Source: Synechococcus sp. CS-1331
GTDB taxonomy: Bacteria > Cyanobacteriota > Cyanobacteriia > PCC-6307 > Cyanobiaceae
Assembly (NCBI GenBank): GCA_025127975.1
Contig: JAHLYQ010000025.1
Coordinates: forward strand, 115,281-179,280
Reading direction: 5' to 3'
DNA: 64,000 nt
Position 1 is the stretch's first letter; each line of letters opens with the position of its first letter. The notes under the pieces were generated by a model that worked only from the letters and a program-made list of their open reading frames with translations, had not been told where the DNA came from and did not search any database. Both the position numbers and the translations under genes were made by a program. Below, piece after piece: positions 8,496 to 16,488 of the stretch.

Positions 8496-8515
8496 ACACA
8501 ACCAACCCTTCAGCG

Positions 8516-9439
8516 ATGGCGAGCACCCACCCCTCCCCCTGCACCGAGAGCTACGACCCACGCTTCGACCAGCTGGTGCTGTTCAACGCCGAGCTGGAGC
8601 TGCTAGCCGAGGGCTTCCGCTGGGTGGAGGGGCCGGTGTGGTTTGGCGATCACCAATGCCTGCTCTTTAACGACATTCCCAACAACCGCACCCTGCGCTG
8701 GCACAAGCAGAACGGGGTGAGTGTGTTCAGGGAACCATCCGGCTTTGCCAATGGCCAAACCCGCGATCGTCAAGGCCGGCTGATCACGTGCCACCACAGC
8801 CAGCGTGAACTCACCCGTATTGAGCACAACGGGGACGTCACCACGCTCGTTAACACTGCCCATGGGAAAAAGCTCAACACGCCCAATGATGTGGTGGTGA
8901 AAAGTGATGGCTCGATCTGGTTCAGTGATCCTGTCTATGGACTACTCAATGACTACGAAGGTGGAAGACAGACATCAGAACAGCATCCCGCTCTCTATCG
9001 CCTCGATCCCAGCACTGGTGAGGTCACGGCCGTGGCCCGTGACTTTGAAGGCCCGAATGGCCTGGCCTTCTCTCCGGATGAAACCAAGCTCTATGTGGCG
9101 GAATCAGGCGGAGCAGGAGAGAGCAATCCAAACCAATACATCCGGGAATTCGAAGTCTCTGCAGATGGCAAAAGCCTGGTCGGTACAAAAATATTTCACA
9201 AGATCAGCCCGGGCTGGGCAGACGGATTCAGGGTTGATGAACAGGGCAACATCTGGTGTGGTGCCGCCGATGGTGTGCACTGCATCGCGCCCGACGGCAC
9301 CCTGATTGGCAAAGTCTTGGTGCCAAAACGAGTCTCGAACCTCTGCTTTGGCGACCGATTCCATAGCCGCCTATTTCTCTGCGCCTCCACGGCGCTTTAC
9401 GCCCTGTTCACCAACACCCGGGGCGCCCAGACGCCCTGA
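8516..9439 (+). CDS. SMP-30/gluconolactonase-family lactonase
   Basis: This 307-residue six-bladed beta-propeller enzyme has the family landmarks: metal-binding Glu in RWVEGPVWFGD, Asn in LNTPNDVVV, the GPNGLAFSPDE blade and the late Asp in GWADGFRVDEQGNIWCG. These four positions hold the divalent metal in gluconolactonases, which open sugar lactones to aldonic acids. I start at ATG 8516, 20 bases after the cupin gene. With an SDR glucose-dehydrogenase-like gene nearby it suggests an oxidative sugar route (sugar to lactone to acid); this is an inference. Confidence 0.88.
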   Translation: MASTHPSPCTESYDPRFDQLVLFNAELELLAEGFRWVEGPVWFGDHQCLLFNDIPNNRTLRWHKQNGVSVFREPSGFANGQTRDRQGRLITCHHSQRELTRIEHNGDVTTLVNTAHGKKLNTPNDVVVKSDGSIWFSDPVYGLLNDYEGGRQTSEQHPALYRLDPSTGEVTAVARDFEGPNGLAFSPDETKLYVAESGGAGESNPNQYIREFEVSADGKSLVGTKIFHKISPGWADGFRVDEQGNIWCGAADGVHCIAPDGTLIGKVLVPKRVSNLCFGDRFHSRLFLCASTALYALFTNTRGAQTP

Positions 9440-9452
9440 TTGCATCCCCACC

Positions 9453-9710
9453 ATGGCCCGCGACCAACTCGAAGCCTTCCTGAAAACTGTCAAAGGCGAC
9501 CCGGCCCTGCTCGAGCGCTTCAGCGCTTGTCCCAACCTCAATGCCATCGCCGAGCTGGGGGCAACAATGGGCTACGGCTTCAGCGGCGTGGATCTGGTGC
9601 GGCACCAGGCCGAAGCCACCCTGAAGCTGCCGGAAGCCGAGCTGGAGGCCGCCGCCGCCGGGGTGGAACTGCAGGGGCACCTCTGGCTGGCCAAAATCGT
9701 CTGGAGCTGA
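9453..9710 (+). CDS. Nif11-like small protein, second copy
   Basis: The 85-residue product begins MARDQLEAFLKTVKGDPALL and continues ERFSACPNLNAIAELGATMGY, then GFSGVDLVRHQA. This is the Nif11 pattern of two helices joined by an aspartate turn and a G-Y/F-x-F/I element. As in the copy at 3.5 kb there is no Gly-Gly cleavage motif and no peptide core. It sits 13 bases after the lactonase gene, inside a metabolic operon with no lanthipeptide synthetase, so a non-leader role is likely. The function is unknown. Confidence 0.7.
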   Translation: MARDQLEAFLKTVKGDPALLERFSACPNLNAIAELGATMGYGFSGVDLVRHQAEATLKLPEAELEAAAAGVELQGHLWLAKIVWS

Positions 9711-9739
9711 CTCGTCCACAACCAACCTCCCTGGAGCTG

Positions 9740-10156
9740 ATGCGCCACCAACCCCTCCTGGAGCTCGACGACTGCCGGGCCATCGTTGCGGCCAGTCACC
9801 AGGCAGCCGATCAGCTTGAGGCAAGCGTATCGATCGCCGTTGTCGACAGCGGCGGGCATCTGCTGCTGATGGAGCGCCGCGACGGTGCCAGTCCGGCCAG
9901 TGCCGAGGCTGCCATCGCCAAGGCCCGCATGGCCGCCCTCAACGGCAAATCCACCGCTGCCATGGAAGCGAGCATCAATAGCGATCGCCCTGCCCTGTTG
10001 CAGCTCGCCGGCCTGCTAGGCCAACCGGCGGCCGCCATGGCCGGTGGCTTACCACTCCTGCAAGACGGGATCTGCATCGGGGCGATCGGCATCTCGGGCA
10101 TGACACCGGAGCTCGACAGCGCCATCGCCGCCGCAGGCGTCGCCGGCCTCTCCTGA
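9740..10156 (+). CDS. GlcG/HbpS-family protein (DUF336)
   Basis: The 138-residue product matches the GlcG/HbpS (DUF336) fold: an N-terminal helix with AIVAASHQAADQLEASVSIA, then VVDSGGHLLLMERRDGAS, an A-x-x-K-A-R-x-A helix and a closing IGAIGISGM strand. Relatives include haem-binding HbpS and proteins of glycolate or propanediol operons. No signal peptide is seen, so it is probably cytoplasmic. The start is ATG 9740; the longer upstream open frame overlaps the Nif11-like gene. The next gene follows after 5 bases. Confidence 0.82.
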   Translation: MRHQPLLELDDCRAIVAASHQAADQLEASVSIAVVDSGGHLLLMERRDGASPASAEAAIAKARMAALNGKSTAAMEASINSDRPALLQLAGLLGQPAAAMAGGLPLLQDGICIGAIGISGMTPELDSAIAAAGVAGLS

Positions 10157-10161
10157 GCGCC

Positions 10162-11145
10162 ATGCCTCCCACCAGCCCCCACATCAGCAGCATCGGCTTC
10201 ACCACAGCCAATGCAGAAGCCACTGCCATTTTCTTCGAGCAAACCCTGGGCTTCAGCCGCGGCGAGAGCCTGCTTGTTGACGCTGGCCCCTACGCCCAGC
10301 TGCTAGGCCTGGCCGGCTCCCGGCTGAAGCTGGTGCGGCTGCGCCTGGGCGAGGAGACCCTGGAGCTCACCGAGCTGCTGAGCCTGGGCGAGGGGCTGCG
10401 GCCTGGCCGCCCGATCCCGGCCGACTCGCGCAGCTGCGACCTCTGGTTTCAACACATGTGCATTGTGGTGAGTGATCTGGAAGCCGCCAGCGCCAAGGCG
10501 CGCCAAGCCATCGCCCACGGCTCCCTGGTGGGGGTGTCCACCGCCCCCCAAACCCTGCCGGAGTGGAACACCGCCGCCGCCGGCATCCAGGCCTTCAAGT
10601 TTCGCGACCCGGAGGGCCACAACCTGGAGCTGCTGCAGTTCCCCGCAGGCAAAGGCGAGACCCGCTGGCACCGAACCGCGCCGGCCAGTGCCCCCTTCCT
10701 AGGGATCGACCACAGCGCTATCTCTGTGGCCGATACCCCGCGCAGCTGCCGCTTTTACGACGGGCTGCTGGGGTTAAAGCTGGGGGGCGATGGGGTCAAC
10801 AGCGGCCCCACCCAGGATGGGCTCGATGGCCTCCAAGACACCCGGGTGCGCATCACCGGCCACCGCTGCCCCACGGGCGCCGGCGTGGAATGCCTCAACT
10901 ACCAGCCCCCCAACAGCGGCAGGCCCAGGCCCCTCGATCAGGGCGCCCAAGACCTGGCCCACTGGCAGATCCGTCTGCGGGTAGCCGACCTGGATCGCAT
11001 CGCCGCAACGGCGCAGGCCTGCGGCGGCCAGGTGCTCCATGGCGGCGTGATCGAGCTGGGCGCGCAGGCCTCCCTGGTAGGCGCTGAACGGGCCCTGCAA
11101 CTTTCAGACCCCGATGGCCACCAACTGCAACTGCTGCAGGGATAG
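10162..11145 (+). CDS. Two-domain VOC-superfamily protein (glyoxalase/dioxygenase type)
   Basis: This 327-residue protein holds two vicinal-oxygen-chelate domains. The first runs from about 6 to 160 (starting ISSIGFTTANAEATAIFFEQ, ending FRDPEGHNLELLQFP) and the second from about 180 to 325 (starting IDHSAISVADTPRSCRFYDG, ending SDPDGHQLQLLQ). The paired H and E residues that usually hold the metal are visible in each C-terminal strand region (HNLELLQ; the second has HQLQLLQ, with Gln for Glu). Such proteins are dioxygenases, lyases or isomerases; the exact reaction cannot be read. Confidence 0.82.
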   Translation: MPPTSPHISSIGFTTANAEATAIFFEQTLGFSRGESLLVDAGPYAQLLGLAGSRLKLVRLRLGEETLELTELLSLGEGLRPGRPIPADSRSCDLWFQHMCIVVSDLEAASAKARQAIAHGSLVGVSTAPQTLPEWNTAAAGIQAFKFRDPEGHNLELLQFPAGKGETRWHRTAPASAPFLGIDHSAISVADTPRSCRFYDGLLGLKLGGDGVNSGPTQDGLDGLQDTRVRITGHRCPTGAGVECLNYQPPNSGRPRPLDQGAQDLAHWQIRLRVADLDRIAATAQACGGQVLHGGVIELGAQASLVGAERALQLSDPDGHQLQLLQG

Positions 11146-11188
11146 GCCGACCTGGGTACGTTGAGCTGAGTTTTCCTGCCCAGACCAG

Positions 11189-11686
11189 ATGGAGATCACC
11201 GTTGTGGAGCTGCTGGTGCCAGCGGCCCCCTCCACCCTGGCCCAGGCATCCCTGCTGGTGATGCGGCTGTTCCTGGGGATCTGCTTCATCCGCCACGGCT
11301 GGCCCAAGCTGCGCAACCTCAAGACCTGGGCCACGGCGATGCAGACGCCAGAGTGGCTTTGCTTTCTCTCCGCCTTCTCAATGTGGGGTGCCGGCATCGC
11401 CCTGATCCCGGGCCTGCTCACCCCCCTGGCCGCCCTGGCGATCCTGGTATCGATGGCCTACGCGGTAGTGGTTGAGCTGAAGGCGGGCTTTCCCTTCATC
11501 GGCCCTGACCCCTACCAGATTCCCCCCGGCGATTACGCCGGCCCCATGGGGGTGGGGGACCCCCCTAGCTGGGAGAAGGCGGCCATGTATGTGGTGATGT
11601 GTGCGGTGCTGGCCAGCTGCGGTGGCGGCCTCTTTTCGCTCGACAACCTGCTGATCGCCGATCTGCTCAACCAGGGGGCGGCCTGA
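11189..11686 (+). CDS. DoxX-family membrane protein
   Basis: This 165-residue integral membrane protein has four hydrophobic segments and the DoxX opening RLFLGICFIRHGWPKL. A segment before the last helix is polar and proline/glycine rich (residues about 110-130). DoxX relatives include a subunit of the archaeal thiosulfate:quinone oxidoreductase and bacterial redox-stress proteins, so a link to membrane quinones is possible but unproven. The gene lies 43 bases after the VOC gene in the same operon. Confidence 0.8.
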   Translation: MEITVVELLVPAAPSTLAQASLLVMRLFLGICFIRHGWPKLRNLKTWATAMQTPEWLCFLSAFSMWGAGIALIPGLLTPLAALAILVSMAYAVVVELKAGFPFIGPDPYQIPPGDYAGPMGVGDPPSWEKAAMYVVMCAVLASCGGGLFSLDNLLIADLLNQGAA

Positions 11687-11712
11687 CAGGCTGATCGCAC
11701 TGGCTGGGGAGC

Positions 11713-12249
11713 GTGACAAAACTGGAGGCGGCAATGGGGGCCCTAGGGCACTGGCTGCTGCAGCTAGATGGCGGTTTCGAGATCCTGCTGCTGGTGGGTC
11801 TGTCGATGTCCCTGGCCCACCTCTTCGCCCTGGTGGCCAACCAGCTCACCCCGCGCCAGATCGTCTTCCAGCTGCTGCTCGATGCCCTGGTGCTGGCGGT
11901 GGCGCTGCTGCTAGCGACCCTGGTGGACATCGTGCTGCTCGCCCTGGTGGTTGACGGGCCGCTGCAGCCCTGGGCGCTGTTCGAGAGTCTCGGCGCCGCC
12001 TTACTTCCCGGGGTGTTCTATGTGCTGGTGGCGGCGCCGTACGTGAGCAACCTGATCGCCGTGACGATCTGGGCGCTGATTCACCTGAACGTTGTGGCCG
12101 TGCTGCAGGTGCGCTTCGCCCTGCCGGCTGCCCAGGCCCTGGCCCTGGCCACCCCCGGCTACTGCCTGGCCCTGTTGCTGGTGAGCGCACTCTTCTACCA
12201 GGGCTGGCAGCGGGGCTACCGGCGGCTGGCCGACAGCCTGGGCCGATGA
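11713..12249 (+). CDS. Uncharacterised multi-spanning membrane protein
   Basis: The 178-residue product contains about five long hydrophobic stretches (residues 20-40, 52-80, 92-112, 118-140 and 148-165) and few charged residues. I do not recognise the family. The start is a GTG at 11713; an ATG seven codons later is also possible. The last four bases overlap the next start, so the two are translationally coupled and may work together. It is likely an inner- or thylakoid-membrane protein. Confidence 0.65.
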   Translation: MTKLEAAMGALGHWLLQLDGGFEILLLVGLSMSLAHLFALVANQLTPRQIVFQLLLDALVLAVALLLATLVDIVLLALVVDGPLQPWALFESLGAALLPGVFYVLVAAPYVSNLIAVTIWALIHLNVVAVLQVRFALPAAQALALATPGYCLALLLVSALFYQGWQRGYRRLADSLGR

Positions 12250-13400
12250 GGGGGCGGGCCGCCCGCTTCATTGGCCTGGGGAGGCGCTGGCTGCGGATCG
12301 GCCTCAGCGGCTGCCTACTGATGGGCGGGGTGCTCATGATCGCCGCCCTGCTCCGCGGCGGCCTGGAACGGTTCGGCCCGGGGCCGTCCAACGATCTTCA
12401 GGAGCTGGCCATCCTGCTGGCCTGGCTGGTGGGTCTGCTGGTGCCGATCGCGGGCATCTACTCGGTGGCAGGGCATTACGCCTTCTGGAACGGCTGGCTG
12501 GGGAAGCTGCCCGATCCGGCCAGCATGTTTGCTGAGCAGGCCAGCTCGGCCGCCAAGCCATCGGCACGGTGTTATGTGGTGTATCTCGACGGCATCCACC
12601 AGAGCACGGAGCAACACCCGCCGCGGGTGGCGGCCCTGCTGGCGGAGCTAGCGGCCCAGCTCCCGGCCGGGACGGTGCTGATCGAGGGGATCGAGACCTA
12701 CACAATCAGCCCGGCGGAACTGGCCGCCGACGCCGGCAGTCGCTGGTTCTGGCGGCGCCTGTTCGCCCTCCAGGAGAGTCACCCCAATCCGCTGGTGAGC
12801 GGGATCTGCGCGGCCCTGGTGCAGGCCAACAACGTGATCAAGGTGGGGATCTCCGCCGACCGCCGCTATGGGCCAATCCTCAACTACGAACTGGCCCTGA
12901 AGGTGGCGCAGCGGCTGGTGGAGGGCGGCCTGCGCCAGGGCAGCGACCAGCGGATCGTGCTGCTGGGCTACAGCGGCGGCGGCGAGATGGCGATGGGCAT
13001 GGCCGATGTGCTGCAGGTGATCTGCCGCTGCCCGGTGCAGATCCTCACCTTCTGCGGCGTGTTCAGCGGCAACCAGCGCCTCAGCCAGGTGGCCGGCATC
13101 GCCATGGTGGTGGGCAGCCGCGATCCGGTGGCGGCCCTGGGCCAGCTGCTATTTCCTGGCCGCTCGCCGCTGCTACCCCTTTCCAACTGGAACAAGGCAC
13201 GCCTGGCCGGCGGGGTGAGGCGGCAGGTGGTGGCCGGCATGGGCCACAACGGCCAAAGCGGGCCCTTCTCCCCACGCCATCGCCCGGCGGTGGTCAGCCT
13301 GATCCTGCGGAGCCTGGCCTGGATGGATCGGGCCGTAGATCAGTCTCTAGATCGGGCTCTAGATCGGCCTGGATCCGCTGCACCAGGGCAAACGGACTGA
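12246..13400 (+). CDS. Membrane-anchored serine-hydrolase-like protein
   Basis: This 384-residue protein has two N-terminal membrane segments (about residues 14-36 and 50-72) followed by a soluble domain. That domain contains YVVYLDGIHQST and a nucleophile-elbow motif LLGYSGGGEMAMGM like those of alpha/beta hydrolases, and later VVGSRDPV and GMGHNG, which could supply the acid and histidine of a triad. The substrate is unknown. It is the last gene of the plus-strand operon. Its 3' end overlaps the convergent gene by 107 bases, where a 12-base repeat makes both tails repetitive. Confidence 0.65.
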   Translation: MRGRAARFIGLGRRWLRIGLSGCLLMGGVLMIAALLRGGLERFGPGPSNDLQELAILLAWLVGLLVPIAGIYSVAGHYAFWNGWLGKLPDPASMFAEQASSAAKPSARCYVVYLDGIHQSTEQHPPRVAALLAELAAQLPAGTVLIEGIETYTISPAELAADAGSRWFWRRLFALQESHPNPLVSGICAALVQANNVIKVGISADRRYGPILNYELALKVAQRLVEGGLRQGSDQRIVLLGYSGGGEMAMGMADVLQVICRCPVQILTFCGVFSGNQRLSQVAGIAMVVGSRDPVAALGQLLFPGRSPLLPLSNWNKARLAGGVRRQVVAGMGHNGQSGPFSPRHRPAVVSLILRSLAWMDRAVDQSLDRALDRPGSAAPGQTD

Positions 13401-14790
13401 CCAGCGGCAGGGTGTTGCGCAGCCGGCCCCAGGCGTTGCTGCGCTCCGAACCATGGTGGGCCAGGTCGATCGGCAGATCCTCCAGGGCCTGCTGGTAACT
13501 CCGATTGGCAGCCAGCAGGGCGGCCGACTCGGCCGCAAGCCGGGGCTCGATCGCCAGGCTCTCAGCCAGCAAGTACTGGCGCCAGATGCCATGGAGAAGC
13601 AGCGGGTAGTGATCACAGCTGCCGCTGAGGGCCTGCTGCAGCAGCGCCACGCTGTCGATGCAGAGGCCGAGGGGGCCGTAACCACCCAGCAGCAGCTGGC
13701 GACTGGAGGCCAACCGGTTGTGCACCAGCGCTACAACCTCCGTAAGCCGCGCCAAGCGGGCCAACTCAGGCTCCGATCGGATGGCGTCCGCGTAGCGAAC
13801 GGTGCCGTTGGCCCGATCGTTCTGCCAGGGGCGGGGCTGATCATTGAGGGGTTCCCAGCCGCACAGTCCCTCGGTGCCCTGATACCACTGGACCAGCAAC
13901 TGATCATCGCCGCGGCTGAGCTCCAGCTCCAGGGCGCAGTGGGGCAGCAGGGTCAGCCGCTCCTGGCCCTGGGCATCGAGAAAGCCCGTGCGCATGGGCA
14001 GCGCCAGGGCCACCTGGCACCAGCCACGCTCGGGGAGATGCAGGCTGGCACCCAACCCGAAGCTGGCGATACTGCTGCGCCAGCGGGCCCTCAGCTGCCA
14101 GCCCCCCGCCTGAAAACGATCAAACAGCTCGGCGGTGGTGCCGCAGCCTTCAAAACGGCCAGCCACCTCGGAGCTCGAGGGGGCAGGGCCCGCCAGCCGG
14201 GCACCCAGCCGGTTGAGCACCCGGGCCAGCAGCCGGTTGGCCTGGCACTGCCTGGGGCTGGGGCCCGCCGGCAGGCCTGTGTTGTGCCACACCAGGGTTG
14301 GGCCTGGGCCAGCCGGAGTGGCAGGTGGTGTGGGGGGTGAAGTGGGTGGCGGCACCGATCGGCAGCTGGCCTGTTCTGCCTCGGCCAGCAGGGCGGCGAT
14401 CGTGGCAGGCAGTGCCTCCCGGCCACCCCGCCAGAGCTCCAGGGCAGAGGGCTGGGCCCGATCAGGTGGCGGCATCAGATGGCCCAGCTCATCAAACAGG
14501 CTGGCCAGCAGCAGGGGGCTGAGCAATTGGTCGCGCAACACCACGCCCAGATCCCGCAGCGATTCGGGCAGCTCGGCCGGCATCAGACGCCAGCGCCGCG
14601 GCAATAACCAGAGCAAGGGGATCAGGCTTGAGTGATGCACCCGGGCGAGCAGTCGCCGGATGAACTCCTGGCGGCTGAGGCCCGAGGCCAGCAGGTCATG
14701 GTTGAGGGCCTCCTCCAGGGCGATCAAGGGTGGGGCCCCCACCCAGGCAGGGTCGAGGCCGAGGGGATCCGCCGCCGGGAAATGGTTCAA
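13294..14790 (-). CDS. Orphan protein at end of oxidase-GMC operon
   Basis: I do not recognise this 498-residue protein. It has a helical, leucine-rich first 130 residues, a proline-rich linker near residues 145-165 (PPPTSPPTPPATPAGPGPT), a mixed middle region with several Trp residues, and a helical end. No signal peptide and no clear membrane helix are seen. The start overlaps the stop of the GMC oxidoreductase by four bases, so it may be a partner or maturation factor of that enzyme. The C-terminal DLEPDLETDLRPDP repeat arises from a tandem duplication and overlaps the convergent gene. Confidence 0.7.
   Translation of the reverse strand: MNHFPAADPLGLDPAWVGAPPLIALEEALNHDLLASGLSRQEFIRRLLARVHHSSLIPLLWLLPRRWRLMPAELPESLRDLGVVLRDQLLSPLLLASLFDELGHLMPPPDRAQPSALELWRGGREALPATIAALLAEAEQASCRSVPPPTSPPTPPATPAGPGPTLVWHNTGLPAGPSPRQCQANRLLARVLNRLGARLAGPAPSSSEVAGRFEGCGTTAELFDRFQAGGWQLRARWRSSIASFGLGASLHLPERGWCQVALALPMRTGFLDAQGQERLTLLPHCALELELSRGDDQLLVQWYQGTEGLCGWEPLNDQPRPWQNDRANGTVRYADAIRSEPELARLARLTEVVALVHNRLASSRQLLLGGYGPLGLCIDSVALLQQALSGSCDHYPLLLHGIWRQYLLAESLAIEPRLAAESAALLAANRSYQQALEDLPIDLAHHGSERSNAWGRLRNTLPLVSPFALVQRIQADLEPDLETDLRPDPSRPGSAGSG
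13318..13372. repeat. 12-bp tandem repeat shared by two overlapping coding tails
   Basis: About four imperfect copies of a 12-base unit related to CTAGATCGGGCT lie here. Because the unit is a multiple of three it preserves both reading frames. It is read as D-R-A-V/L-D-type repeats on the plus strand and as D-L-E-x/D-L-R-type repeats on the minus strand. Confidence 0.7.
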
Positions 14791-16427
14791 CGACCGAGGC
14801 GTTCGCGCAGATGGTCGCCGACCCGCAGGGCATTGGCGATGGCCGTCAGGGAGGGGTTAACGGCCCCGATCGTCGGCATAAAGCTCGTATCAACTACATA
14901 GAGGTTGTCCAGTTCATGGGCCTTGCAGTTGAGATCGAGCACTGATGTAGCCGGGTCACTGCCGAAGCGGCAGGTGCCGGCCTGGTGCGCTACAGCCCCA
15001 ACACCCATGGCGTTCTTGACATAAATCTGGCGCTCCACCAGATGCTTCTTGAGATAGAGCTGATCCAGCATCCCGGTGAGCCGGCCGTAGAGCCGCTGGG
15101 CCGCGGTTGGGTTGTTGGGCGTGTAGTCCAGATGAATCTGCCCCTCGCCATCGATGGTCACCCGGTTGTTGGGGTCCGGCAGATCTTCTGAAGAGATCCA
15201 GAAATCAATCGCGTGCTCAGCGATTTTGTCCATCGACCAACCTGGCATCAAGAAGGTTTCGAGCGGCGCATAGCCCTTCATGATCGTGCCGTTGGTCTTC
15301 CCCGTCATCTGGATGTTCCCCATCGGATAGTCAAAGTCGGCATCCCCCAGATACCAGTCGTTGATCGAGAGCGTCTTCTGGAACACGGTGGTGTTCGGCT
15401 CATGGGCCAGGGCAACCATCGCCTTACTGTTGTGGAACATGTAGTTGCGGCCCACCTGATCGGAGCCATTGGCCAGGCCCCGGGGGTGCTTGTCATTGGC
15501 AGACATCAACAGCAGCCGGGCCGTATTGGCGGCACCACAACTCACCACCACCACATCACCCCGCACGGTCATCGGTTGACCATCCCTCTCCAGCAGCACG
15601 GCCTGCACGCTGCGGCCCCAGGCATCGGTCTCCAGACGACGCACATGGGCCCGGGTCAGCAGCGACACATTCGGGGCCGCCAGGGCCGGCCGCATGCCGA
15701 GCACGTCCGCATCGGATTTGGCATGCACCAGACAGGGGAAGCCATCGCAGCAATTGCACCTGCGGCAACGGCTAAAGGCCATGTTGGCCTCATCCAGCAT
15801 CACCCCGGTAGGGGCATGGAAGGGATGCAATCCGGCCAATCGCAGATCATCCACCAGCTTCTGGATGCGGGGCTCATGGGCCACCGGCGGATGGGGATAG
15901 GGACCACTGCAGGGGGGCTCGGTGGGATCTTCCCCCCTCTGGCCATGCACGTGATACATCTCCTCAGCCCGCTGGTAATAGGGCTCGAAATCGCTGTAGC
16001 GCAGGGGCCAGGCCGGTGAGATGCCGTCGAAGTGTTGTAGCTGCTCAAAATCCTGTTGGCGCAGGCGGAAGTGGGCAGCGCCATACATCTTCGTTGCCCC
16101 ACCCACGAAGTAATGGCTGCCGGGCTGAAACGGCTTGCCATGCTTGTCATGCCATACGTCTTTGGAGATGTAACGGCCTTTCTGAAACACCTCCTCGGCA
16201 TTCCAATTCTCAGGTTCCTGGGGCAGCCAGTCGCCGCGCTCCAACACCAAAATCTTGAGGCCACTGGGGGCCAGATGGCGCGCCAGGGTGCCGCCACCGG
16301 CTCCGCTGCCGATGATCACCACGTCGAAATGGGCCCCATCGGCCACCTCCAGCTGGGCGGCAGCGGGCAAGGGCGAAATGGCCAAGGAAGGGCCGGGAAG
16401 CTCGCTGAGGTGGGAGGGATAGGCCAT
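14787..16427 (-). CDS. GMC-family FAD oxidoreductase
   Basis: This 546-residue flavoenzyme has the FAD motif VVIIGSGAGGGTLARHL at about residue 37, a cysteine-rich segment CRRCNCCDGFPC near 223, the family stretch RGLANGSDQVGRNYMFHNS and the catalytic region HQAGTCRFG ... VNPSLTAIANALR with the expected His and Asn. GMC enzymes oxidise alcohols, sugars or aldonic acids. The cysteine-rich insert is typical of the gluconate/sorbose dehydrogenase-like branch. There is no Tat or Sec signal, so it should face the cytoplasm. It is coupled to the orphan downstream and lies 61 bases after the glucosidase. Confidence 0.9.
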   Translation of the reverse strand: MAYPSHLSELPGPSLAISPLPAAAQLEVADGAHFDVVIIGSGAGGGTLARHLAPSGLKILVLERGDWLPQEPENWNAEEVFQKGRYISKDVWHDKHGKPFQPGSHYFVGGATKMYGAAHFRLRQQDFEQLQHFDGISPAWPLRYSDFEPYYQRAEEMYHVHGQRGEDPTEPPCSGPYPHPPVAHEPRIQKLVDDLRLAGLHPFHAPTGVMLDEANMAFSRCRRCNCCDGFPCLVHAKSDADVLGMRPALAAPNVSLLTRAHVRRLETDAWGRSVQAVLLERDGQPMTVRGDVVVVSCGAANTARLLLMSANDKHPRGLANGSDQVGRNYMFHNSKAMVALAHEPNTTVFQKTLSINDWYLGDADFDYPMGNIQMTGKTNGTIMKGYAPLETFLMPGWSMDKIAEHAIDFWISSEDLPDPNNRVTIDGEGQIHLDYTPNNPTAAQRLYGRLTGMLDQLYLKKHLVERQIYVKNAMGVGAVAHQAGTCRFGSDPATSVLDLNCKAHELDNLYVVDTSFMPTIGAVNPSLTAIANALRVGDHLRERLGR

Positions 16428-16488
16428 AGCTGGGCAAGGATAAAAAATTAATTAATTAACTAACTAAATAAGCCAGAAGAGCCACGCC

